Shown here: positions 1 to 7,283 of the stretch, in pieces
Layout of the letters: every line of letters begins with the position of its first letter
Position numbering within the stretch: position 1 is the stretch's first letter
Source of the DNA: Flavobacterium sp. 9
GTDB taxonomy: Bacteria; Bacteroidota; Bacteroidia; Flavobacteriales; Flavobacteriaceae
Direction of reading: 5' to 3'
Length of the DNA: 64,000 bases
Assembly: GCF_002754195.1 (NCBI RefSeq)
Contig: NZ_PEEU01000001.1
Span: forward strand, 1,302,001 to 1,366,000
Notes under the pieces: generated by a model
Seen by the model: only the letters and a program-made list of their open reading frames with translations
The model's database searches: none
What the model was told of the DNA's origin: nothing
Translations under genes and position numbers: made by a program

Positions 1-539
1 TCAGTTTGGAAAGTATTAATCTGGATGACAAGGAAAAAGCGGCTCAAAAAATAGAATATTTAAAGAAATTATCCCTTGATATAATCAAAGGTGTTCGCAC
101 GGCAACTTTCAACCTGATGCCGCCGGAATTAAGCGATCACGGTATTGTTTCTTCTCTGGCAAAACTTACGCAGGAACTTTCGAAATTAACCGGAAAAGAA
201 ATTCTGTTTTACAACAAAACCGATTTTAATCAGCGTCTGGATTCTCTAATCGAAATCAATATTTATCGCCTAACTCAAGAAGCAATTAATAATGCCATAA
301 AATACGCCGAATCATCACATATTATCGTGCAACTTTCGCACAGCGATACTTTGTTAAGTATAATTATAGACGACAACGGAAAAGGTTTTGATATAAATGC
401 GGTCGACAAAAAACGCAACAGCGAATCCGGAATGGGATTATTGTTCATGAAAGAAAGAATTCAATACATCAACGGACGCGTTTTTATTAAATCGATTCCC
501 GGCGAAGGAACGAGAATTACTTTTAATATTCCGATCTAG
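1..539 (+). CDS. Sensor histidine kinase, C-terminal part (NarX-like family), cut by window start
   Basis: The reading frame is open from the first bases of the window, so only the C-terminal part of a membrane or cytoplasmic sensor kinase is present. The TTG at position 6 is an internal codon and not a start. The visible part has the end of a HisKA_3-type dimerisation region (the Met-Pro-Pro-Glu-Leu stretch typical of this class) and then a complete HATPase_c domain: N box with Asn-Asn-Ala, G1 box Asp-Asp-Asn-Gly-Lys-Gly-Phe, and G2 box Gly-Met-Gly-Leu. The phosphorylated histidine lies off the window. The next gene is a NarL/FixJ-type response regulator, so the two probably form one two-component system. 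Assignment to nitrate sensing is inferred from the downstream genes. Confidence 0.85.
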   Translation, partial: SLESINLDDKEKAAQKIEYLKKLSLDIIKGVRTATFNLMPPELSDHGIVSSLAKLTQELSKLTGKEILFYNKTDFNQRLDSLIEINIYRLTQEAINNAIKYAESSHIIVQLSHSDTLLSIIIDDNGKGFDINAVDKKRNSESGMGLLFMKERIQYINGRVFIKSIPGEGTRITFNIPI

Positions 540-540
540 G

Positions 541-763
541 AATTAGATAATTTGTCAATTAGATAATTTTCTACATGCAGACCTTTGTCAAAGTTTCAAA
601 CTTTGACAAAGGTTTTCGCAATCTTTGTCGATCTACTTATGTGTTCTCTCTCCCGAAGCTTCGGGATCAAGATGACAAAAAACACAAAAACCTTCTTCAA
701 AAAGAAACTAAACAAAAGTCTACAACGAATTATCTAATTTTCTAATTGACAAATTATCTAATT
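541..763. repeat. Nested inverted repeats between kinase and regulator genes
   Basis: The whole 309-bp gap is repeat-like and holds no gene. The outer arms are 541-570 and 728-763, nearly perfect inverted copies rich in the words aattagataat and attatctaatt. Inside lie a perfect 31-bp palindrome at 582-612 (15-bp arms CCTTTGTCAAAGTTT around one C) and a 16-bp palindrome TCCCGAAGCTTCGGGA at 651-666. The first inner palindrome recurs at 14986-15018 and 47917-47949, the second near 45155. These look like miniature dispersed palindromic elements. They may also act as transcription-attenuating hairpins between the two genes. Confidence 0.75.
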
Positions 764-848
764 ATAAAAAATTACAAAAATTACGTATCTTAGCATCTTC
801 TTTTTAGATGAATATACGTAAAAATCAAGAATCAAAATTAAGTAAATC

Positions 849-1508
849 ATGAGCAATAATATTCGAGTAGTTCTGGCAGATGATCATGTATTTGTAAGAG
901 ATGGAATAAAATCTTTACTGGAAAACGAAGCAAACATAGAGGTTGTGGGCGAAGCTATTGATGGCGCTGATGCTCTTGAAGTTGTTGCAACCAGTAAACC
1001 TGATTTACTTATAGTAGATATTCGTATGCCAAATTTAACCGGCATCGAGGTAGTAGAAAAACTTAGAAGCGAAAGTAATAATGTAAAAATTATTATGCTT
1101 TCTATGCATGAATCCGAAGAATACGTATTGAAATCTATCAAGGCTGGAGCCGATGGTTATTTATTGAAAGGCTCAAGCAAAGAAGAATTCCTAAAAGCGC
1201 TGCATACTGTGGCAGCGGGCGGAAAATATTTTAGTGGAGATATTTCTTCGATATTAATCAGTCAATTGACAAACGTTTCAAATTCGCTTGAACCTAAACA
1301 AAATTTAGGCGAAGAAATGATGATTACCAAAAGAGAAAAAGAAATTCTAACGCTTTTATTATCCGGAAAAGGCAACAAGGAAATCGCTGAAGCACTGGAA
1401 ATTAGCAAACGAACTGCCGAAGTGCACCGTTTTAATCTAATGAAAAAGCTTAAAGTGAAGAATTTAATGGAACTTTCGAATAAAGCAGCAGAATATTCGC
1501 TTTTGTAA
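849..1508 (+). CDS. NarL/FixJ-family response regulator
   Basis: A 219-residue cytoplasmic DNA-binding response regulator. The N-terminal receiver domain (about residues 5-120) has the acidic pair Asp11-Asp12 and the phospho-acceptor Asp57 in the motif Val-Asp-Ile-Arg-Met-Pro. The C-terminal LuxR-type helix-turn-helix runs from about residue 155 to 215 (Leu-Thr-x-Arg-Glu-like opening, then Lys-Glu-Ile-Ala ... Ser-Lys-Arg-Thr-Ala-Glu-Val-His). It follows a partial sensor kinase and precedes a NarK-type transporter. Its promoter region has a TACGTAT half-site at 782-788 and an inverted ATACGTA half-site at 814-820. These are the same heptamers found as 7-2-7 palindromes upstream of narK and the nitrate reductase, so autoregulation is plausible. 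Calling it the nitrate-response regulator is inference. Confidence 0.9.
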   Translation: MSNNIRVVLADDHVFVRDGIKSLLENEANIEVVGEAIDGADALEVVATSKPDLLIVDIRMPNLTGIEVVEKLRSESNNVKIIMLSMHESEEYVLKSIKAGADGYLLKGSSKEEFLKALHTVAAGGKYFSGDISSILISQLTNVSNSLEPKQNLGEEMMITKREKEILTLLLSGKGNKEIAEALEISKRTAEVHRFNLMKKLKVKNLMELSNKAAEYSLL

Positions 1509-1621
1509 TTCTGTTTAAACGATAAAAAGGACCTTTTAAAAATAGCATTTTAATAAAATAGAGAATCAATTTTGTGATGTTGGTAAATCTACTTATTAAA
1601 TTCAAAATACTTAGATAAAAT

Positions 1622-1653
1622 TACGTATTAATACTTATAAGTATTTACATTTG
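1622..1653 (+). promoter_or_regulatory. narK promoter: 7-2-7 NarL-like palindrome plus -7 box
   Basis: TACGTAT-TA-ATACTTA occupies 1622-1637, overlapped on its right by a second palindrome around TACTTATAAGTA (1632-1643). A Bacteroidetes -7 box TACATTTG lies at 1646-1653, 20 nt before the narK ATG. No TTG/TTTG -33 element is present at the expected distance, and the palindrome occupies that place. The palindrome centre is 16.5 nt upstream of the -7 box, exactly as at the nitrate reductase promoter (7182-7213). This suggests an activator-dependent promoter. Confidence 0.6.
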
Positions 1654-1673
1654 GTAAAACAAATCTAAGTACT

Positions 1674-3152
1674 ATGAAAAATACAAACTCTTTATCACAA
1701 TCACACAAGATTTTATTTTTGAATACTTTAGCCTTCACCGTATGTTTTGCTTGTTGGACATTAAACGGTGTATTGGTAACTTTTTTGGTTGACAATGGCA
1801 TTTTTCATTGGAGTGTTGTACAAGTCGGTTGGCTTTTGGGAATCCCAATCCTAACCGGATCTATTATGCGTTTGCCAATTGGTATATTAACAGATAAATA
1901 TGGCGGAAAATATGTCTTTTCCCTTTTACTTCTCCTCTGCTCGATTCCGCTATTTTTATTGCCTTATGCAGATAGTTTTGTAACGTTTGCAATCTTAAGT
2001 TTTTTATTCGGAATGGTTGGAACCAGTTTTGCTGTCGGAATTGGTTATACTTCTATTTGGTATCCAAAAGAATGGCAGGGACGCGCACTTGGAATCTTCG
2101 GAATGGGAAATGCCGGAGCCGCAATTACAACTTTTTTAGCGCCATCATTATTGAATCATTTCTCTATTAATGATCCACAAAATGGCTGGAAAATACTTCC
2201 CGTTATTTACGCAATTGCGTTAGTCATTATTGGAATTGCCTTTTTAATTTTTGCTACAAACAAAAAAATAGAAAACAATACCAAAACCGTTTCTCAAATG
2301 CTACAATCCTTAAAATGTGCCAGAGTTTGGCGTTTTGGAGCGTATTACTTTTTAGTTTTCGGATGTTTTGTGGCGTATTCGCAATGGCTTTTACCCAACT
2401 TTATGAACGTTTATCAAACCAGTCTTGTTATGGGCGGATTATTTGCAACGCTTTTTAGTTTGCCGTCTGGCGTAATCAGAGCTTTTGGCGGTTATTTATC
2501 AGATAAATTCGGCGCAAGAAAAGTGATGTATTGGGTTTTAAGTTCTTCGGTAATTTTAAGCGCTTTATTAATGATTCCGAAAATGGAAATAACCACAACT
2601 GGTCCGGGCGTTCTGGCTACGAAAAAAGGTACAATAACTTCCGTTTCAAACGAAAAAGTAAAAATTGGAGATACAGATTTTGCAGTCGCTCAAAGAAAAG
2701 AGAATCAAAACGAAAATGCTATCTTGCCCACTAAAACTTCATGGCAGCAAGTTGTTGTAGAACAAAATCAAACCGTAAAAAAGAAAGAATTACTGGCCAA
2801 AGGAATTACGGTAATCAAATTTGATGCAAATATGTGGGTTTTTCTGGTTCTGGTTATTCTTATCGGAATTTCATGGGGAATTGGGAAAGCTGCTGTCTAT
2901 AAACACATTCCGGAATATTTCCCGACCGAAATTGGCGTTGTTGGCGGAATGGTTGGAATGATTGGTGGTTTAGGAGGTTTTTTTGGTCCAATAATTTTCG
3001 GATATTTGCTCACCGCAACCGGAATCTGGTCGAGTTCATGGATTTTTATCTTTGTATTTTCTGCCCTTTGCCTGATTTGGATGCATTATACAATAACAAA
3101 AATCATGAACGAAAAACAACCAATTTTAGCCAGAGTAATTGATCGAAATTAA
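1674..3152 (+). CDS. narK: NarK-type nitrate/nitrite transporter (MFS) with soluble insert
   Basis: A 492-residue major facilitator superfamily protein of the nitrate/nitrite porter type, in the inner membrane. Recognisable are the MFS loop Gly-Ile-Leu-Thr-Asp-Lys-Tyr-Gly-Gly-Lys after TM2, its second-half counterpart Gly-Gly-Tyr-Leu-Ser-Asp-Lys-Phe-Gly-Ala-Arg, and the glycine-rich nitrate signature helices (Gly-Met-Gly-Asn-Ala-Gly-Ala-Ala near residue 145 and Gly-Gly-Met-Val-Gly-Met-Ile-Gly-Gly-Leu-Gly-Gly near 425). Between about residues 305 and 385 lies a soluble beta-rich insert ending in Val-Lys-Lys-Lys-Glu-Leu-Leu-Ala, which resembles half a lipoyl/barrel-sandwich fold. A close paralogue with the same insert is at 29187-30662 on the other strand. 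Its likely task is nitrate uptake for the reductase encoded downstream. Confidence 0.88.
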   Translation: MKNTNSLSQSHKILFLNTLAFTVCFACWTLNGVLVTFLVDNGIFHWSVVQVGWLLGIPILTGSIMRLPIGILTDKYGGKYVFSLLLLLCSIPLFLLPYADSFVTFAILSFLFGMVGTSFAVGIGYTSIWYPKEWQGRALGIFGMGNAGAAITTFLAPSLLNHFSINDPQNGWKILPVIYAIALVIIGIAFLIFATNKKIENNTKTVSQMLQSLKCARVWRFGAYYFLVFGCFVAYSQWLLPNFMNVYQTSLVMGGLFATLFSLPSGVIRAFGGYLSDKFGARKVMYWVLSSSVILSALLMIPKMEITTTGPGVLATKKGTITSVSNEKVKIGDTDFAVAQRKENQNENAILPTKTSWQQVVVEQNQTVKKKELLAKGITVIKFDANMWVFLVLVILIGISWGIGKAAVYKHIPEYFPTEIGVVGGMVGMIGGLGGFFGPIIFGYLLTATGIWSSSWIFIFVFSALCLIWMHYTITKIMNEKQPILARVIDRN

Positions 3153-3250
3153 ACTCTTTTAAAAGTTAAAAAATTAAGAACATGATTATTATCACAAAAA
3201 AAGAAATCTTTTTCTTATACTTTTATACCATTATTTAAACAAACCAAATT

Positions 3251-4513
3251 ATGAAAAATCTAAAAATAATTCTTTTATTGCTATTAGCAGGAATAAGTGT
3301 TGATAGTCAGGCACAAGAATTAGACGTAAATTTACAAATAAGACCACGTTTTGAATATCGAAATGGGTACAAATCACTTTTATTAGATGGTCAGGAAGGA
3401 ACTTCGCAAATCTCACAACGTTCAAGGCTAAACTTCAATTACAAACAAGATCAATTAACGGTAAAATTAACTTTTCAGAACACCAGAACCTGGGGAGATG
3501 TAGCTACTACAGCCACTGCAGACAAAAATGGTGTAGCTGTTTTTGAAGGATGGGCACAATACGACTTCACAGAAAAGTGGAGCGCCAGAATGGGACGTCA
3601 GGTACTTTCATACGATAATCAACGTATTATGGGAGAAATGGATTGGGCGCAACAAGGCCAAAGCCACGATGCGTTAATGGTTTCTTTTCATCCAAAAAAC
3701 CATCAACTTGACATGGGATTAGCTTATAATTCAAATGCCGAAAATACTGTTCAAACACCTTACACAATAGCCAATTACAAAACAATGCAATACGCTTGGT
3801 ATCATACCACTTTTGATAAAATTGGAGCTAGTTTATTGCTATTAAATACAGGTTATGAATTTTCAAGAACACCCAATCCTGAATTAATCATAGATTACAT
3901 GCAAACATTTGGAACTTATTTAACCTACAAAACAGGAAAAATTGACAGTAATTTAAGTTTCTATGGTCAAACCGGAAAAAGTACTGATCAACAAGTTAGC
4001 GCTTACGATGCTGCAATAAACGTTGGATATAGCATAACTGATTCTTTTAAAGCTGGTTTAGGTTATGAATTTCTTTCTGGAAAAGCCACAAATGACGGAA
4101 GCTCGGTAATTAAATCATTCAACCCTATATTTGGTACCAATCATGGTTTCAACGGTTATATGGATTATTTTTATGTGGGTAATCATTTAAAAAATGTTGG
4201 TTTGCAAGATGCCTTCTTAAAACTAAACTATAATTCTAACAAATGGCAATTTGCTTTGATTCCGCATGTATTTTTAGCTGCTGCAGATGTAGTAACTCCG
4301 TTAAACGAAAAAATGGATTCTTACTTAGGAACTGAGATTGATGCTACTTTTGGCTATAGCTTTAGAAAAGACATTAATGTTTCCGGTGGTTATTCTCAAA
4401 TGTTTGGATCTAAAACTATGGAATTCATAAAAGGCGGAGATGCCGGACATACCAACAATTGGGCTTGGTTAATGATTTCTGTTAATCCTAGAATTTTTAG
4501 CTGGAAAAAATAG
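3251..4513 (+). CDS. Alginate-export-like outer membrane porin
   Basis: A 420-residue protein with an N-terminal signal peptide (hydrophobic segment ending Asp-Ser-Gln-Ala-Gln) and alternating amphipathic strands, ending in an aromatic-rich strand (Phe-Ser-Trp-Lys-Lys). The early region with Arg-Pro-Arg-Phe-Glu-Tyr-Arg and Gln-Arg-Ser-Arg-Leu matches the alginate-export porin family as I know it. It should form an outer-membrane beta-barrel. Its place 98 bp after narK and before a strong terminator suggests co-transcription and a role as the outer-membrane entry for nitrate or another small anion. That role is inference; no substrate can be read from the sequence. Confidence 0.75.
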   Translation: MKNLKIILLLLLAGISVDSQAQELDVNLQIRPRFEYRNGYKSLLLDGQEGTSQISQRSRLNFNYKQDQLTVKLTFQNTRTWGDVATTATADKNGVAVFEGWAQYDFTEKWSARMGRQVLSYDNQRIMGEMDWAQQGQSHDALMVSFHPKNHQLDMGLAYNSNAENTVQTPYTIANYKTMQYAWYHTTFDKIGASLLLLNTGYEFSRTPNPELIIDYMQTFGTYLTYKTGKIDSNLSFYGQTGKSTDQQVSAYDAAINVGYSITDSFKAGLGYEFLSGKATNDGSSVIKSFNPIFGTNHGFNGYMDYFYVGNHLKNVGLQDAFLKLNYNSNKWQFALIPHVFLAAADVVTPLNEKMDSYLGTEIDATFGYSFRKDINVSGGYSQMFGSKTMEFIKGGDAGHTNNWAWLMISVNPRIFSWKK

Positions 4514-4541
4514 TTTTTATTCAAATTTCACCTTTATATTT

Positions 4542-4577
4542 TACCCTTTTCCTATTTCGGAAAAGGGTATTTTTTTT
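4542..4577 (+). terminator. Rho-independent-type terminator after porin gene
   Basis: Stem TACCCTTTTCC (4542-4552) pairs with GGAAAAGGGTA (4559-4569), followed by eight T residues. A near copy occurs at 5074-5110. Confidence 0.85.
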
Positions 4578-4591
4578 GTCCTTCCAAAAAC

Positions 4592-4620
4592 TTGTTTTAT
4601 ACTTTAATTAGTTATATTTG
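4592..4620 (+). promoter_or_regulatory. Candidate Bacteroidetes promoter
   Basis: TTG at 4592-4594 and TATATTTG (TAnnTTTG) at 4613-4620 with an 18-nt spacer. A transcript would begin near 4627, so the ATG at 4629 would be almost leaderless and the ATG at 4650 is the better start for the following gene. Confidence 0.55.
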
Positions 4621-4649
4621 AATCGAATATGAACCCCAAATTCTATCCC

Positions 4650-5015
4650 ATGAAACAATTTTTAAAATTATCGATGCTAACTTTTATAGTTACTCAAACA
4701 GGTTTTTCGCAAAAATATAATAATACCTTAATTTCGAAAGATTCGGAAATAAATTTTGCAAAAACACAAAAAAGAGGAATTAAAAAAAACAACATTATTT
4801 ACTTTGTCGAAAATGACTTACAGACAATATCTGCTTATAAAAAAAATAAACTAAAATGGCAGATAAATGTAGTTTCTGTTTGTGGAAAACCAAAAAACGG
4901 TGAACCTGAAATAAGATATGTCGGATTTAATACAAACAAACTACTTGTTGTTATGGGAAAGCATAATTTTGCAGAAGTTGACATAAATAGTGGCGTAACA
5001 AAACTTGTTGGTTAA
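4650..5015 (+). CDS. Small secreted hypothetical protein
   Basis: About 121 residues from the ATG at 4650; an in-frame ATG at 4629 would add seven residues but would sit on the predicted transcription start. The N-terminus is a signal peptide (Met-Lys-Gln-Phe-Leu-Lys-Leu then hydrophobic residues, cleavage after Gly-Phe-Ser-Gln). The mature part is short and Lys/Asn-rich with two beta-like stretches, and I do not recognise a family. The gene is bracketed by direct repeats of roughly 80 bp (4541-4621 and 5071-5154), each containing a terminator followed by a TATATTTG promoter box. It therefore looks like an independent, possibly inserted or duplicated, transcription unit. Confidence 0.6.
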   Translation: MKQFLKLSMLTFIVTQTGFSQKYNNTLISKDSEINFAKTQKRGIKKNNIIYFVENDLQTISAYKKNKLKWQINVVSVCGKPKNGEPEIRYVGFNTNKLLVVMGKHNFAEVDINSGVTKLVG

Positions 5016-5073
5016 GATTTAAAAACCGAGTTTTTAGTCTTAAGAAATAGATTTTAAACTTTCTTATATATTT

Positions 5074-5110
5074 TACCCTTTTTCATTTTGTGGAAAAGGG
5101 TATTTTTTTT
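5074..5110 (+). terminator. Terminator hairpin, copy of the one at 4542
   Basis: Stem TACCCTTTTTCA (5074-5085) pairs with TGGAAAAGGGTA (5091-5102) and is followed by a run of T. The downstream bases, including TATATTTG at 5146-5153, also repeat those after the first copy. Confidence 0.8.
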
Positions 5111-5215
5111 TGGCTTTACATAAATTATTTTGGAGTTTTAATTGGTATATTTGATTACCCCATTCACCGCTAGCACGAGTGTCTTGTTCGTGAACACAAT
5201 CAAATCTTTGATCCA

Positions 5216-5929
5216 ATGAAAATCATAGCTTGGAATTGCAATATGGCATTCAGAAAAAAAGCCGAATTTATTTTGGCTTACAATCCTGATATTGCTGTAA
5301 TTTCTGAGTGTGAAAATCCTGAAAAATTAAAGTTCGCTGACGAAATAAAAACTCCAACCGATATACTTTGGTATGGCACAAATCCGCATAAAGGACTTGG
5401 CGTTTTCTCTTATGGCGATTTTCGATTTCAATTGTTGGATTGTCATAATCCAAGTTTCAAAAATATTTTGCCAATTGCCGTAACAGGTGGAAAAATTGAC
5501 TTTACTTTGTTTGCCGTTTGGGCTAATAATCCCGAAGATAAAGATGGAGCTTATGTCACTCAGGTTTGGAAAGCGATAAATCATTACGCAGATTTGATTC
5601 AGGAAACAAAAACTATTTTAATAGGCGATTTCAATAGCAATACGATTTGGGATAAACCACGACGAGAAGGAAATCATTCGACGGTTGTTCAAACATTAGA
5701 GTCAAAACAGATTTTTAGTACTTATCATAAATATTACAATCAGATACAGGGCAAAGAACAACATCCAACTTTGTATATGTACCGTCACGAAAACAAACCT
5801 TATCATCTTGATTATTGCTTTGCATCAAATGATTTTATAGAAGTTTTAGAAAGCGTCGAAATTGGCAGTTACAAAGACTGGACTATGCATAGTGATCACA
5901 AACCTTTAATAATTAAATTTAATATATAA
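5216..5929 (+). CDS. Endonuclease/exonuclease/phosphatase-family protein
   Basis: A 237-residue cytoplasmic protein of the metal-dependent EEP (DNase I/ExoIII-like) fold. Visible motifs are the opening Ile-Ala-Trp-Asn-Cys-Asn-Met, the Glu in Ile-Ser-Glu-Cys-Glu, Gly-Asp-Phe-Asn-Ser-Asn near residue 140, and the terminal Ser-Asp-His-Lys-Pro that carries the catalytic His. Length is near the minimum for the family. The substrate (DNA, RNA or phospho-ester) cannot be told. It is followed three bases later by a methyltransferase gene, so the two are probably co-transcribed, but their joint function is unclear. Confidence 0.8.
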   Translation: MKIIAWNCNMAFRKKAEFILAYNPDIAVISECENPEKLKFADEIKTPTDILWYGTNPHKGLGVFSYGDFRFQLLDCHNPSFKNILPIAVTGGKIDFTLFAVWANNPEDKDGAYVTQVWKAINHYADLIQETKTILIGDFNSNTIWDKPRREGNHSTVVQTLESKQIFSTYHKYYNQIQGKEQHPTLYMYRHENKPYHLDYCFASNDFIEVLESVEIGSYKDWTMHSDHKPLIIKFNI

Positions 5930-5932
5930 ACT

Positions 5933-6553
5933 ATGAACAACTGGACTCAGCGTTGGGACGACCGTTACAGCAGCGAAGAATTTGCGTACGGTGAAGAACC
6001 CAACAATTATTTTAAAGAACAAATAGAAAAACTAAACCCCGGAACAATTCTTTTTCCTGCCGAAGGTGAAGGTAGAAATGCGATTTATGCTTCAAAATTA
6101 GGATGGAAAGTTTCAGCTTTTGATATAAGCGAAGAAGGAAAAAACAAAGCCTTAAAACTTGCCGAAGCTAACAATGTTGCAATTGATTATCAGGTTGGAG
6201 AATTAGAAACCTTAAATTATCAGACTGAACAATTTGATGCAATTGCTTTAATTTATGCTCATTTTCCGGCAGAAATAAAATCAGCAATTCACAAAACGCT
6301 GGAAACTTATTTGCGAAAAGACGGAATCATTATTTTTGAAGCTTTCAGCAAAAAACACCTGGAATATCTTGCTATAAACGACAAAGTTGGCGGACCAAAA
6401 GATATTGAATCCTTGTTTTCTATTGAAGAAATTCAAGCTGATTTTCCTAATTATGAAATCATTGAATTACAAGAAAAAGAAATCGAACTGAACGAAGGTT
6501 TATTCCATAACGGAAAAGGTTCTGTAATTCGATTTATCGGAAAGAAAAAATAA
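5933..6553 (+). CDS. Class I SAM-dependent methyltransferase (TehB/thiopurine-like)
   Basis: A 206-residue soluble methyltransferase. The start Trp-x-x-Arg-Trp-Asp-Asp-Arg-Tyr and the segment Phe-Ala-Tyr-Gly-Glu-Glu-Pro-Asn are typical of the tellurite-resistance/thiopurine methyltransferase-like group. Motif I is Phe-Pro-Ala-Glu-Gly-Glu-Gly-Arg-Asn (about residues 42-50), and the acidic end of strand 2 is Phe-Asp-Ile-Ser. It begins three bases after the preceding phosphatase-fold gene. The natural substrate is unknown. The family is known for detoxifying or volatilising small nucleophiles. Confidence 0.82.
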   Translation: MNNWTQRWDDRYSSEEFAYGEEPNNYFKEQIEKLNPGTILFPAEGEGRNAIYASKLGWKVSAFDISEEGKNKALKLAEANNVAIDYQVGELETLNYQTEQFDAIALIYAHFPAEIKSAIHKTLETYLRKDGIIIFEAFSKKHLEYLAINDKVGGPKDIESLFSIEEIQADFPNYEIIELQEKEIELNEGLFHNGKGSVIRFIGKKK

Positions 6554-6567
6554 ATTTACCCGACGTG

Positions 6568-6589
6568 GAGACGCATTGCGGTGCGTCTC
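6568..6589. repeat. Short dispersed palindrome
   Basis: Arms GAGACGCA and TGCGTCTC with a six-base loop. This GTAGAGACGCA-type palindrome is common between Flavobacterium genes. It contains an in-frame GTG upstream of the next gene, which is therefore unlikely to be its start. Confidence 0.6.
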
Positions 6590-6625
6590 TACAAAAAAGA
6601 TTATCTTTCGTTGCAAAAAACATAT

Positions 6626-7171
6626 ATGCTGAAAAAACGACTTAAAATAATCACTCTCTCTTCAATCCTTCTTATAATCCTTTATCTCTTTCTACTTAGT
6701 GATTATAATCCAATGTTTGAAAACGAAGAGTTTGTTTACCTCACAAATAAATTAAAAGATTCACAAAAAGAAGATTTAAAATCTTTTACACACATTTACA
6801 ACATTGTCAATGAGACAGAAAAATACAAAAGATGCCCTTGTGAAGTTTCTACAAATTTCATAGGTCCTTATAGGCATGGATATTCATTCACAAAATTGAT
6901 TTATATATTAAAAGTAGAAAAAGAATTTACTAATGATGAATGTCTTAACTTTCAATTATTAAACTATGATTTTGGATATAAAAATATTGGAATTAAAGCA
7001 GCTTCTAAATTCTATTTTAATAAGAATATCAACGATCTTAATGAAGAAGAAACAATAACTTTAGTCGCAATGCTTAAAAACTCCTCTTTGTATAACCCGA
7101 TTCGAAACCCAGAGGGAGTTGCTAATAGAGTTAAGGTCTTTCAAACAATACTACAAAAGCATAAAAAATAA
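6626..7171 (+). CDS. Short transglycosylase-domain protein (GT51-like C-terminal part)
   Basis: About 181 residues from ATG 6626; an upstream GTG at 6581 lies inside a dispersed palindrome and is rejected. The protein starts with one TM helix (about residues 8-24). Its C-terminal half has Ala-Ala-Ser-Lys-Phe-Tyr-Phe-Asn-Lys, then Leu-Asn-Glu-Glu-Glu-Thr and Tyr-Asn-Pro-Ile-Arg-Asn-Pro-Glu, then an Arg-Val segment. This order is that of the second half of a GT51 peptidoglycan glycosyltransferase domain. The N-terminal catalytic Glu motifs and any transpeptidase domain are missing, so it is either a degenerate relative or an accessory protein. It need not be enzymatically active. Confidence 0.6.
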   Translation: MLKKRLKIITLSSILLIILYLFLLSDYNPMFENEEFVYLTNKLKDSQKEDLKSFTHIYNIVNETEKYKRCPCEVSTNFIGPYRHGYSFTKLIYILKVEKEFTNDECLNFQLLNYDFGYKNIGIKAASKFYFNKNINDLNEEETITLVAMLKNSSLYNPIRNPEGVANRVKVFQTILQKHKK

Positions 7172-7181
7172 ATTCAAAAAT

Positions 7182-7213
7182 TACGTATTTATACGTAAAA
7201 ATACTTATTTTTG
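7182..7213 (+). promoter_or_regulatory. Nitrate reductase promoter: perfect 7-2-7 palindrome and -7 box
   Basis: TACGTAT-TT-ATACGTA (7182-7197) is a perfect palindrome, extended by one T/A pair on each side. A -7 box TATTTTTG follows at 7206-7213. No TTG -33 element is present. The geometry equals the 7-2-7 arrangement of NarL/NarP operators and the distance to the -7 box equals that at narK (1622-1653). The likely regulator is the response regulator at 849-1508; that is inference. Confidence 0.65.
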
Positions 7214-7283
7214 TTTACACCAATATACGTGAATCATCTTAGATAGATATAAATTCATATTTAGTATTCAAAAACGAGTTATA

